Shown piece after piece: positions 38,609 to 48,200 of a stretch of DNA of 64,000 bases. The DNA is from Psychrobacter luti (lineage in GTDB: Bacteria; Pseudomonadota; Gammaproteobacteria; Pseudomonadales; Moraxellaceae): assembly GCF_014192115.1 (NCBI RefSeq), contig NZ_JACHXL010000002.1, positions 372,001 through 436,000 of the forward strand. Direction: 5' to 3'. The stretch's first letter is position 1. Each line of letters starts with the position of its first letter. The position numbers and the translations under genes are program-made. The notes beneath the pieces are model-generated. The model worked only from the letters and a program-made list of their open reading frames with translations. It was not told the DNA's origin and made no database searches.

Positions 38609-39457
38609 TTACATACCACGAGCGCGGCGTACATCTTCAGCAGTGATATCATCGCGGTCAAAAATATTACCTTCGCGGTCAACCACGTTACCATCACCAT
38701 CTATATCTAACTCTTCACGTTGAATGGTTTCAGCAATCGTTTCAGTATGACGCTCAGTTGTCTTACCGACATTTACCTCTTCAGAGACATAAGTTTCTTT
38801 ATTAACGCGTGCACGTTCTGCTTCTAGCTCAAGTTCAATCGTTTGGTTGCCATCTATATCACCGATACGGCGGTCTGTTGGGCGGTCTACATTGGTACGC
38901 TGGATATTAGCATGCTCTTCTTCTAGCTCAACATCGACATTACGCTCCTCGGTCACTACATGCTTACCGACTTTTACCAAACCTGCTACGATGCGGTCTT
39001 TATTAACTGTTAAGCGCTCTTCTAATAGCTCTAGCGTGTTTGGAGCATTATAGGCATGGTCTGCAATCTCCATACGCTCAGCTTCTGGAATACTATCAGC
39101 TACAAATGATTGACGATCTTTTTCATATTGTTCTTTATAGCTGTATTGATAGTCGTGATCGTATACTTCCATCGCTTCGACTTGCGCTTGCGTTAGGCTA
39201 TCGAAAAAGACATCATCACCAACAATACGTGCTAAACCTGCTGGCACCAATACTTCTTTTGAGCTAAACCAACCACCTGCATCAACAATCAAATAACGAA
39301 TGCGACCCGTAGTATCTTCTACTAAAGCGCCTTCAATTTTACCGATTTTCTCTTCATTAACGCCGTACGCTGTTTTGCCTGTTGGATCATAATAGTCATC
39401 ACCGATAAGGTCGCGGTGAGTAGCTTGAATATCTCTTAAACGAATTAGTTGGCTCAT
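38609..39457 (-). CDS. PRC-barrel plus DUF2382 protein
   Basis: 282 aa. Residues 1-100 form a PRC barrel (KIGKIEGALVEDTTGRIRYLIVDAGGWFSSKEVLVPAGLARI). A helical linker follows, then a DUF2382 domain from about residue 142 (LELLEERLTVNKDRIVAGLVKVGKHVVTEERNVDVELEEEHANI). The protein ends with the acidic segment DREGNIFDRDDITAEDVRRARGM. PRC-barrel plus DUF2382 architecture is found in stress-induced cytosolic proteins of many bacteria (YsnF/AvaK type); the molecular function is not known. AAGGAAGA precedes the ATG. The downstream DUF2382-only protein looks like a partner or duplicate. Confidence 0.88.
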   Translation of the reverse strand: MSQLIRLRDIQATHRDLIGDDYYDPTGKTAYGVNEEKIGKIEGALVEDTTGRIRYLIVDAGGWFSSKEVLVPAGLARIVGDDVFFDSLTQAQVEAMEVYDHDYQYSYKEQYEKDRQSFVADSIPEAERMEIADHAYNAPNTLELLEERLTVNKDRIVAGLVKVGKHVVTEERNVDVELEEEHANIQRTNVDRPTDRRIGDIDGNQTIELELEAERARVNKETYVSEEVNVGKTTERHTETIAETIQREELDIDGDGNVVDREGNIFDRDDITAEDVRRARGM

Positions 39458-39962
39458 TATTATCTTCCTTTTATATGAGTAAATTTTATTTAAATAAATT
39501 AGTAATTATTTTTTAAAATAAAATGCGATAAAAAATCGCACTACTAAGAAACTGGTAAGTTGTTGTCTTAGACCAAGAAGGCTCTAGTGAAAAGCTGAAT
39601 TATCAATTTAATTAACAACTGTAGTAAATAGCCTTTCCTTCAACTTGTTAATATCGTAGCAGTACGATTTTTAATGAGATATATGAGCAAGGTAGCAAAG
39701 TGTGAGCTTGAGGTAATTACGTGTAATAGGCTGTAAAACTCACTATCACTATATAAATTTAAGTTAAGGCTTTCTTACAGCAATAAACAAATTTTCGTGA
39801 TTTGTAAATTCCAACCATAAAAAAACCGCATAGCAAAAAGCCATACGGTTTTTAAATAATAAGAAAATCAGTTAACGCTTAAAATTACTAACTCAATATT
39901 AAGGCTTTATGCCTTTTTAAGGAGCCAACACTTAAGCAGTCAAAAGTTTAAGCGAACTAAAA
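39458..39962. other. Intergenic region between thiolase and PRC-barrel gene
   Basis: 505 nt. It contains the thiolase terminator (39819-39853) and, nearer the PRC gene, a TGCGAT/ATCGCA hairpin (39524-39540) followed on the minus strand by a T-rich stretch. The rest is AT-rich and without ORFs; the promoter of the PRC/DUF2382 pair must lie here. Confidence 0.5.
39819..39853 (-). terminator. Terminator of the thiolase gene
   Basis: A stem of about 14 bp reading on the minus strand (two G-U pairs) and a 5-nt loop end in a run of Ts. It lies about 110 nt after the thiolase stop codon. Confidence 0.8.
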
Positions 39963-41144
39963 TTAAGCCAGTTCAATCGCCACAGCAACTGCTTCACCGC
40001 CACCAATACATAAGGTTGCGACGCCCTTTTTGCCGCCCGTACGTTTTAGCGAGTTGATAAGCGTGACTAAGATACGCGCACCTGAACAGCCTACCGGATG
40101 GCCAAGGGCACAAGCACCGCCTTCGACGTTGACTTTAGCGTGCTCGATATTTAGCTCATCCATCGCAGCCATAGTTACCATCGCAAACGCTTCGTTGATT
40201 TCCCATAGGTCAACATCAGCAACTGACCAGCCCGCTTTGGCCAATACTTTCTCGATCGCGCCAACTGGAGCAATGGTAAACTCGCTTGGATGACGTGAAT
40301 TAGAAGCAGCAGCGATGATACGTGCTTGATAATCTAAGCCTTCTTCTTTTGCTTGTGACTCTTTCATCATTACGACAGCTGCAGCGCCGTCTGAGATTGA
40401 GCTGGCATTTGCTGCGGTAATCGTACCGTCTTTGGCGAAAGCTGGGCGTAGAGTAGGAATACGTTCAGCATTGGCAAGGGCAGGCTGCTCATCAGTATCG
40501 ACGGTTTGCTCACCTTTACGGGTCTTGAAAGTTACTGACGTGATTTCATCTTTAAAATGGTCGTCTTTAATCGCTGTCAATGCACGGTTAAGCGATTCAA
40601 TGGCAAAATCATCCATTTGTTCACGAGTATAGCCTTTTTCATTGGCCATTTCTTGGGCAAATTGCCCCATAAGCTTACCGGTTTCGGCATCTTCTAGACC
40701 GTCTAGGAACATATGGTCTTTGACTTCTTTATGCCCCATGCGATAGCCGCCGCGAGACCCTGGCATGATATAAGGCGCATTAGTCATTGATTCCATACCA
40801 CCTGCAACTGCCACGTTAAAGCTGCCCGCTTTAATACCATCGTGCGCTTGCATGACCGCTTTTAGACCTGAACCACAAAGTTTATTAATGGTAACGGCGC
40901 CAGTAGCATCGTTTAGACCCGCTTTACGCATGGCTTGACGGGCAGGGCCTTGACCAAGACCAGCGGTCAAGATACAGCCCATAATGACTTCATCAATATT
41001 ATCAACACTCACACCTGAACGCTCAACAGCGGCTTTAATAGCAGCAGCGCCCAATTCTGTGGCGCTCATATCTTTAAGTGCGCCTTGAAAGCCGCCCATC
41101 GGAGTACGTGCGCCGTTTAAAATTACAATTGCATCATTTGACAT
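39963..41144 (-). CDS. Acetyl-CoA C-acetyltransferase (thiolase)
   Basis: A 393-aa biosynthetic-type thiolase that condenses two acetyl-CoA to acetoacetyl-CoA, or the reverse. The nucleophile is the Cys in NKLCGSGLKAV (about residue 89), the His is in GHPVGCSGARI (about 349) and the second Cys is in TLCIGGGEAVAV (about 379). The C-S-G variant of the usual A-S-G in the His motif occurs in some acetoacetyl-CoA thiolases. Family signatures AGGMESMTNAPY and EINEAFA are complete. It lies 139 nt after hom on the same strand, but no related pathway gene (phaB, atoDA, hbd) is adjacent. atoB or phaA would be reasonable names; substrate range is not certain. Confidence 0.94.
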   Translation of the reverse strand: MSNDAIVILNGARTPMGGFQGALKDMSATELGAAAIKAAVERSGVSVDNIDEVIMGCILTAGLGQGPARQAMRKAGLNDATGAVTINKLCGSGLKAVMQAHDGIKAGSFNVAVAGGMESMTNAPYIMPGSRGGYRMGHKEVKDHMFLDGLEDAETGKLMGQFAQEMANEKGYTREQMDDFAIESLNRALTAIKDDHFKDEITSVTFKTRKGEQTVDTDEQPALANAERIPTLRPAFAKDGTITAANASSISDGAAAVVMMKESQAKEEGLDYQARIIAAASNSRHPSEFTIAPVGAIEKVLAKAGWSVADVDLWEINEAFAMVTMAAMDELNIEHAKVNVEGGACALGHPVGCSGARILVTLINSLKRTGGKKGVATLCIGGGEAVAVAIELA

Positions 41145-41283
41145 TGTTATTCTTCCCTTTTAGGTGTTTGAAACGAAAGTACTATTTTTCATAGTTAAAG
41201 CAAAACATTTAAGCTAAAGCCATCCGCTTATGGATTAATAGCGGTCTGGCTAAATGAGGCATCTATCTTAATCGCTGGATAAA

Positions 41284-42624
41284 TTATGCCAGCTCATCTA
41301 AGCGGATACGTACTACTTTATCAGTAGTGGTATCGAGCTTTTCGATTTTTTCAATGGCAATATTCATCTGACTTTCAACCACAGGCAGCGTCAAAATAAT
41401 TACTGGCACTTGACCAAGTTTATGGGCAGGTTTTTGTAAAATGGCATCGATATTGATACCCGCATCACTCAAAATTCGCGTGATATCAGCCAATACCCCA
41501 GGATTATCATGCGCATGTACACGCAGATAATAACCAGTAATCATTTGCTCAGCGCGCAAGATAGGCGTGTCTGATAATTGCTCTGGGATAAAGGCGAGAT
41601 GTGGAACATGGTGACCATTCGTGCTTTCATTATTGCTATCTATACTACCAAGAACACGAACCAAATCCATCACATCGGCCATCACCGCAGAAGCGGTTGC
41701 GCCTGCACCTGCACCATCACCGCAATATAGCGTTTGCCCAAGCGGATGAGAATTGACCAACACCGCGTTTTTTACGCCATTGACGTTGGCAAGTAAAGCA
41801 TTTTGCGGGATAAGCGTTGGGTGTACACGCAACTCAATACCAGCGTCACCTGAACCATCGCTTTCACGGCGTACAGCGAAGCCTAAATGCTTGATACGAT
41901 AGCCAAGCTCTTCTGCATAGTTGACGTCTTGCAGTGTAATGCCAGTAATACCTTCACAGTAAACTTTATCAAACTGTAATGGAATACCAAAGGCAATAGA
42001 GGCAAGTAGGGCAAGCTTATGGGCGGCATCAATGCCTTCGACATCAAAAGTTGGATCGGCTTCAGCATAACCAAGCTCTTGCGCCTCGGTCAATACATCG
42101 GCAAACGGGCGACCTTTATCACGCATTTCGGTCATGATAAAGTTGCCAGTACCATTAATGATACCCGCTAACCACTCAATTCTATTGGCGGCAAGTGCTT
42201 CACGCATGACTTTAATAATCGGGATACCGCCTGCCACTGCTGCTTCATAAGCAACATGGACGTTATGGGCTTCCGCAAAGGCAAAAATCTCATTGCCGTG
42301 TTCAGCGAGCAACGCTTTATTGGCTGTGACCACATGTTTGCCGTTTTTGATGGCATGCATAATCACGTCTTTAGCCAGCGTCGTACCGCCAATTAATTCG
42401 ATGACAATATCGACATTGTCACTAGCAGCGGCTGCCATCAAGTCACTGTTTTGAATAATGTTGGGGTCGATATCATCGCGCTGACGACGAGTACCGACTT
42501 CGGTAATCACAATATCGCGGCCGCTACGGCGTTTTAACTCATCTAAATTATCATTGATTAGATTGACCACGCCCGTTCCGACGGTGCCGAGACCAAGTAT
42601 CGCTAGTTTGATGGATTTGCTCAC
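41284..42624 (-). CDS. hom: Homoserine dehydrogenase
   Basis: A 446-aa monofunctional homoserine dehydrogenase that reduces aspartate semialdehyde to homoserine for threonine and methionine synthesis. Rossmann motif LGLGTVGTGVV is at residues 11-21. The catalytic domain contains GIINGTGNFIMTEM and the GYAEADPTFDVEGIDAAHKLALLA signature with the catalytic acidic and Lys residues. A C-terminal ACT domain (YYLRVHAHDNPGVLADITRIL, about 345-430) suggests feedback control by threonine. It lies downstream of dsbC on the same strand, a gene order shared with related bacteria. thrC is not in the window. Confidence 0.97.
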   Translation of the reverse strand: MSKSIKLAILGLGTVGTGVVNLINDNLDELKRRSGRDIVITEVGTRRQRDDIDPNIIQNSDLMAAAASDNVDIVIELIGGTTLAKDVIMHAIKNGKHVVTANKALLAEHGNEIFAFAEAHNVHVAYEAAVAGGIPIIKVMREALAANRIEWLAGIINGTGNFIMTEMRDKGRPFADVLTEAQELGYAEADPTFDVEGIDAAHKLALLASIAFGIPLQFDKVYCEGITGITLQDVNYAEELGYRIKHLGFAVRRESDGSGDAGIELRVHPTLIPQNALLANVNGVKNAVLVNSHPLGQTLYCGDGAGAGATASAVMADVMDLVRVLGSIDSNNESTNGHHVPHLAFIPEQLSDTPILRAEQMITGYYLRVHAHDNPGVLADITRILSDAGINIDAILQKPAHKLGQVPVIILTLPVVESQMNIAIEKIEKLDTTTDKVVRIRLDELA

Positions 42625-42849
42625 AGTATCCTCAAGAGATTATAGAGTTGGATAAAAATGCTTCTATACAGACTCTTACATAAAAACGCTGATATAAAAG
42701 GGTTGATATAAAGAGTGCTGATATAAGGAAAAACGGTATAAAAATATACGACTAATATCGCCAGGCGCTTTATCGTATCATACCGACAAGCGCTTGTGGC
42801 GTCTACCCAAACTCACTGTCGCCAAAGTCAATAATAGCAGGGTAGGTGA

Positions 42850-43710
42850 TTAGCTGGCATCAATCGCCGTTTGTGCCAATTGTGCGGCTGGTAAATAACC
42901 ACCAATTTGTTGTCCAGACTCGGTAAAGATAGCGGGTGTACCGCGCACACCCAATGCCATACCCAGCTCGATTTGTGATTTTACTGGGCTATTACAGCTA
43001 GGGGCTTGGACGTTAGCGCCCATTTTTGCCTGATCCATCGCAGCATTGCGGTCTTCGCTACACCAAATGGCTTCCATCTTTGGAATACTGCCCTCACTGC
43101 GAGGCCATGCCAAATAACGTACTTCAATACCACGCGCATTGATGTCATCTATCTCTTCATGGAGCTTGGTGCAATAAGGACAATCTGCATCGGTAAAGGA
43201 GTACACGACAGATTTGGTCACCCCTTTAGCAGGATAAATAATCATATCTTTTTTGTCGACCGCTTTTAGCGCTTCTTGCGCGGTTTTGGCAACCAAAGCA
43301 CCACTGATATCAACCGGTGCTTCTGCACCAACGGCAATGATTTGCCCTTGGATAATGTGTTTACCAGATTTATCAGTAAAGAAAGACGGTAAGCCCGACG
43401 CCGTCACCCAGTAAATATCTTTCATATCTGTTGGTACGGCTGAAAGAATATTTTCTTCAATGCCTGAAGCTTTTAGGTTTGCTTGTAAGGCTTTTACCAC
43501 TGCTGAATCGCTATCGGCTGCCAATTGCGCGGTACTGACTTTGGCTTCTGCACTATTTACAATGCTTGTGTTGCTGGTTGCATCAGCCGCATTATTAGAG
43601 CAGCCTGCCGCAACCACGACTAGCAACGCACCCATCATCATACGAGATAAAGGCTTGCGAGAAAAGGTATCGCGGGTGGGGGTGGTTTTAGAAAAAGAAG
43701 GTAAAAACAT
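42850..43710 (-). CDS. dsbC: Thiol:disulfide isomerase DsbC, predicted lipoprotein
   Basis: A 286-aa periplasmic disulfide isomerase/reductase that corrects mispaired disulfides and is recharged by DsbD. The N-terminal dimerisation domain (about 55-130) is followed by the thioredoxin domain with CPYC in SFTDADCPYCTKLHEEI (about residue 176) and the cis-Pro motif RGTPAIF. An additional Cys pair (IWCSEDRNA and APSCNSP) matches E. coli DsbC. Unusually, the signal sequence ends in a lipobox-like VAAGCSNN (Cys37) rather than a signal peptidase I site, so it may be membrane anchored. It is transcribed towards hom; the DsbD of this genome is at 13.4 kb. Confidence 0.92.
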   Translation of the reverse strand: MFLPSFSKTTPTRDTFSRKPLSRMMMGALLVVVAAGCSNNAADATSNTSIVNSAEAKVSTAQLAADSDSAVVKALQANLKASGIEENILSAVPTDMKDIYWVTASGLPSFFTDKSGKHIIQGQIIAVGAEAPVDISGALVAKTAQEALKAVDKKDMIIYPAKGVTKSVVYSFTDADCPYCTKLHEEIDDINARGIEVRYLAWPRSEGSIPKMEAIWCSEDRNAAMDQAKMGANVQAPSCNSPVKSQIELGMALGVRGTPAIFTESGQQIGGYLPAAQLAQTAIDAS

Positions 43711-44155
43711 AGGGTGTTTCCTTTAGGCGGTCGTGCCTAAGCAAGATATAGATATAAAAAAGAGGGCAGTAAAAAGTGTGTAAATGCTTACCCTATATTC
43801 ACTAGATTTTGTTATCAGGGCGATATATTACAATGGTGATATATAATTTATTGATAATAAAAGATAAGTGGTAATAGCTGCCATATTAGCATATTTTTAT
43901 AAATAACCACTAAAGGCAAGTTATTAGGATTGTCAAATCTACAATTTATAGATAAATGTTACAACAGTAGAAATAAAATACATTTGTACTATTTCATCTC
44001 GGCTTATGTCTAGGTAGGCTACTGTTTATAACCGTTTCTCATAACCATTTTTTATAATTGTTTTGGATAGATGTTTTTAATAGCAGTATTTTACGACCGT
44101 TTTAATAGGTCATATATCAAATTATCCGTTACCAAAATTTTTCTAAGGAGCTCAT
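43711..44155. other. Divergent intergenic region dsbC/yedI
   Basis: 445 nt, AT-rich, no ORF or hairpin of note. A strong ribosome site (AAGGAGCT) precedes yedI at its right end. Confidence 0.4.
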
Positions 44156-45079
44156 ATGGCAGGTGCCAGTTTATTAACCTTACTTGATGATATCAGTGTG
44201 ATATTAGATGACGTGTCGGTCATGACTAAGGTCGCCGCCAAAAAAACCGCGGGGGTGTTGGGTGATGATTTGGCATTGAATGCTGAGCAAGTCTCAGGCG
44301 TCAAAGCAAATCGTGAGCTTCCCGTCGTTTGGGCGGTCGCCAAAGGCTCTTTTATTAATAAGCTCATTTTGGTGCCAGCGGCGATTCTTATCAGTGCTAT
44401 TTACCCACCATTAATTACATTCTTATTAATGTGTGGTGGTTTATTTTTGGTTTATGAAGGTGCTGAAAAAGTCATTCACCGCTTTTGGCCGCATGCCTTG
44501 CCAGACGATGAAGAGCAAGAAGCTCGTCGGCAAGCCAATGCTGATGAAACGGTCGATTTGGTAGCCTTTGAAAAAGAAAAAATCAAAGGGGCAATACGTA
44601 CCGACTTTATTTTATCGGCAGAAATTATCGTGATTGCGCTTGGCGCGACGGCAACGGCTACCTTGTTACAACGCAGTTTGGTGCTGTCTATTTTAGCCAT
44701 TAGTATTACCGTCGGTATATATGGTTTGGTTGCTGGTATTGTCAAGATTGATGATGTTGGTTTGCATATGATGGAAAAAGACGGCAAGTTTACTCAAAAA
44801 GTTGGTAAGATTTTGTTTGCTGCAGCGCCTAAATTGATGAAGTTTTTATCGATCGCTGGTACTTTGGCGATGTTTTTAGTCGGTGGTGGTATCTTGGTAC
44901 ATGGTATTAGTTTTTTACACCATGAAGTTGAAGATATTGCCCATTTGACTGGTATTTTTGAGAGCTTTACCACGGCATTATTAAATGGTGTCATTGGCTT
45001 TATTATTGGAGCTGCTATCGTTGCTTTATTTACGGTGATTAACAAAATACGCAATAAAGATGCAACTTCTGCACATTAA
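44156..45079 (+). CDS. yedI: DUF808 inner membrane protein YedI
   Basis: 307 aa, closely matching the DUF808/YedI family throughout: start SLLTLLDDISVILDDVSVMTKVAAKKTAGVLGDDLALNAEQV, then ANRELPVVWAVAKGSFINKLILVP. About six membrane spans follow. A charged cytoplasmic loop (PDDEEQEARRQANADETVDLVAFEKEKIKGAI) is a family hallmark. The function is unknown in all species; a transport or membrane-maintenance role is only guessed. Its strong ribosome site suggests good expression. It is monocistronic and convergent with rne. Confidence 0.93.
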   Translation: MAGASLLTLLDDISVILDDVSVMTKVAAKKTAGVLGDDLALNAEQVSGVKANRELPVVWAVAKGSFINKLILVPAAILISAIYPPLITFLLMCGGLFLVYEGAEKVIHRFWPHALPDDEEQEARRQANADETVDLVAFEKEKIKGAIRTDFILSAEIIVIALGATATATLLQRSLVLSILAISITVGIYGLVAGIVKIDDVGLHMMEKDGKFTQKVGKILFAAAPKLMKFLSIAGTLAMFLVGGGILVHGISFLHHEVEDIAHLTGIFESFTTALLNGVIGFIIGAAIVALFTVINKIRNKDATSAH

Positions 45080-45195
45080 CCTTATTCTCAAAAACGCTGG
45101 TTATTAAAGGCTCTAATTGTTAAAAAAGTCGTATTTATAACAGGCGCTGTTGATAAAAACCGCTATTGATAAACAACTACGCTAAACAAGATAGA

Positions 45196-45232
45196 AAAAA
45201 GCCCCAAAGTTGCTAACAACTTTGGGGCTTTT
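45196..45232. terminator. Bidirectional terminator between yedI and rne
   Basis: A 16-17-bp perfect stem (AAAAAGCCCCAAAGTTG and its complement) and loop CTAA, with T-runs on both strands, lies between convergent genes. Confidence 0.93.
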
Positions 45233-45264
45233 ACATTTTATAGAAGACTATTTACAAAAGGCGA

Positions 45265-48200
45265 TTAGCTTTCGCTATCAGTATCATCAGATTCTGGTTT
45301 TTCCGCCTGCGTTGGCTTCTTATGCTCAGTTTTCGGCTTACGCGTACGTGCCTTAGGTACTTTTGGCGTGGTTAAGTTAAACATGCCTTTTTGTGGCAAC
45401 AACTGCTCAGCCACATTTTCAATCATGTTTTTATAACTAGCGATGGTTGTTTTTGACTTCGCTGCCTGAATTTCTTCTTTTGTCGCTGGCTCTGATGCTT
45501 GTTCAGTTGGCTCAGTAGCTTGGTCGTTTTCACTTTGCTCGATATCAGAAACAGTGGTTTCAGCCTCAGCATCTTTAGTCTCAGAATCTACTGTCTTAAC
45601 GCCTTCCGCCTCCAAAGCCTCAGATTGCGCCACGTTTTCTTCCTTTAGTACTTGCTCAAACTTTAATAGTTGTTCACTATCAGCGCTGATCTCATCTGTC
45701 TGACCCTGATTTGCAAGAGCGTTCGCTTCTACGTTATGAGCATCTACATGAGCATTGACGTCGCTGTCGACAGTCAAAGTGTCATTTGTAGGCGCTTCTT
45801 GAGTTGTCACCACAGCTGCTTCCTGATAGTCAGGATGCTGACCGCGTGGGTCATTGCTTGCGCGCTTGCTAATGGCGCGGGGCTCAACGGCTGTCTTACC
45901 TTGTGCTGCGGCAAACTGACTGACCGCTTGCGTCATCGTCTCAAAGCGGGCGAGATAATCTGCTGCTAAAGGCTGATAACCATAGTTACTAAAGTTAAAG
46001 CCTTGATTGGCAGTTTCGCCAGTCACTACTTTAGGCTCATTACTGCTATCGACTTTGACCTCGTCAGTAGTAGCTGTTTGAGCTTGCTTTACATGCAAGG
46101 CAATGGCTGCATTAAAGCAGTTGATAACACCCTCTGCTGCTAAGCGTGCTTGCGCTTCTGGTAGCATCGCACGGATAAATTCACCAACCGTACCACGGAT
46201 AGCTGGCATATTTACAGCGGTTGGCTTGTTTTGCTGATTTGCCTGAGGTATTTCAGCTACTGATGTTTTGGTTGTCGGTGTTTGAGCCTGCTGACGACGT
46301 ACCAGACGTGGGTCATTGCTGGCTTGACCGAACTTATTAGCCGTCACATAGCGCTTAGCAAACAAGGCGTCATGGTTAAGCTCAAACGCTGGTTGCTTGC
46401 TATTGCTGGCATCATCGCCAGCCTTGAACTCAGCATCAGTAGCAACATCAGAAGCAGTTTCCTGAGTTTTTTCTGTAGCTGCTTCATTTTTAGCAGTGGT
46501 ATCTACTGGCTTTTGACTTTCCACTGGCTTTTTGCTATCAGCTGGACGGTCATTTTGAACATCACTGCTGATAGACGTTACTTGCTCATCTGCACCTACT
46601 TCTTTAGCATCAACTTTTTTAGCGGCGACTTTAGTATCGTCTACAGACTTAGTATCAGACATTTGCACCTTAGCTTCAGTAGCGCTAGGTTGTGCTTGGT
46701 CTACTTTTGGCTCTGCTATTTTTGCTTCTTCTACCTTATTGTCGTCACTGTGATTAGCTTCAGCGGTATCAACTTGCTTACTGCTTTTTTCACTGCTATC
46801 AACCGATTTACGGCTATTTTTAGCAGCTTGACTGTCAGTCTTTTGCTCAACAGTTTCTTGATTATCCGCATTTTTCGGAGTGCTGTCTTCTTGACGTATT
46901 TTCTGCTTATCAGCGTCATTGCTAGCTTTTTCAACGCTTTGGTTTTCAGGTGCTTGGCGAGCTGCTGCTACAGATTTACTGTCATCTAAGGATAAATGTA
47001 CAACTTCTGGCGCCTTAAGTTCGATCGCTGCTTCATTGACCTGTAAAATAACTTCGTTAGGGTCTTGGTTGCGGCGCGAGCTAGATTGGCTTTTACCATT
47101 GCCATCTTTAGCATTTTGCTGTGCATTATCAGCGTTTAACGTCGCACCACGCTCAAGCTTGCCGCGTGATTGACGTTGGCTATTTGATTTACGCTTAGCA
47201 CGAGTCTGCTCGTCTGCAGCATTGGCATTTTTGTCATCAGCATCGGTGCGCTCATGACGTTCATTGCTTTTGCTATTTTCGTTGCTCCCATTACCATTGC
47301 GATCGTTGTCTTGACGATTATTACGATTACGGTCGTTAGGGCGTCTGTTATCCTGCTGACGTTTATCTTGGCTGTTCGATTCTTTATTATCAGCGCTACT
47401 TATGCTGCTGTCTGTCGTCTCACTAGCGACGTTATCATTCGTTTCATCTGATGGCTCTTTTCTTTGGCGCGTCTTAGAAGGGCGTGATTTACGTGGCTTA
47501 CGTCTTCTTCTTTCTTCAGCATCGTTATTGTCATCAGCTGTGTTGTTAGCGGCCTGCTGACGATTGACGTTAACGTTTGACTGCTGATTATTAGCTTGCT
47601 GAGCATTGTCTTGCGGCGCAGCTGTAGCTTGATGGTTATCAGTAAGCACACTGTTATCAACTTGTCCAAACGAGCCTAAGCTTTGTGCACCCGTATTGAC
47701 CAGTGCTTCAATGGCTTCAGCTGCATCACGACTACTGACGCTATGGGTGGTTTGTGCTTGCGGTGCTTGCGCAAATAAATTAGACAACCAAGCAACGGCT
47801 TTCGGTTGGGCAGCAGCAACAGGTGTGGTTTGGGTCGCTACTGGCGCAGCTGTAGCCACAACAGCCGGTGCACTTTGCGTCGGCGTTTGTATCTGTGTTT
47901 GTGGCTGTGGCGCCCGTGCTGATGAAACATTGCTGGCATTGCTACGATGGTCATTGCTATGACTGGTCGTATTCTGCTGCTGGCTAGGCGCACTTTGCTG
48001 ATTATTGGCGCTCGTAGTCGCTTGACTGCTGTTAGCGTTATTATTACTGCTGTTATCGGCTATTTGACGTGGCTGGCGCGTAGGCTGCTGCTCAGGACGC
48101 TCTTTTTCAGCGGTTTGCCAGTCAACTTCATAACCCAAATCGCTATGTTCTTGGGCTGTATCCGTAATACGCTCATAACTTGAAGGTGCAAAGCCGTCAC

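Noticed and set aside
46282-46989. Open frame of 235 codons on the plus strand, opposite rne
   Set aside because: It is antisense to the low-complexity tail of RNase E, where biased codons keep the opposite frame open. Its hydrophobic Phe/Ser/Leu-rich sequence mirrors Lys/Glu/Ala codons and has no ribosome site.
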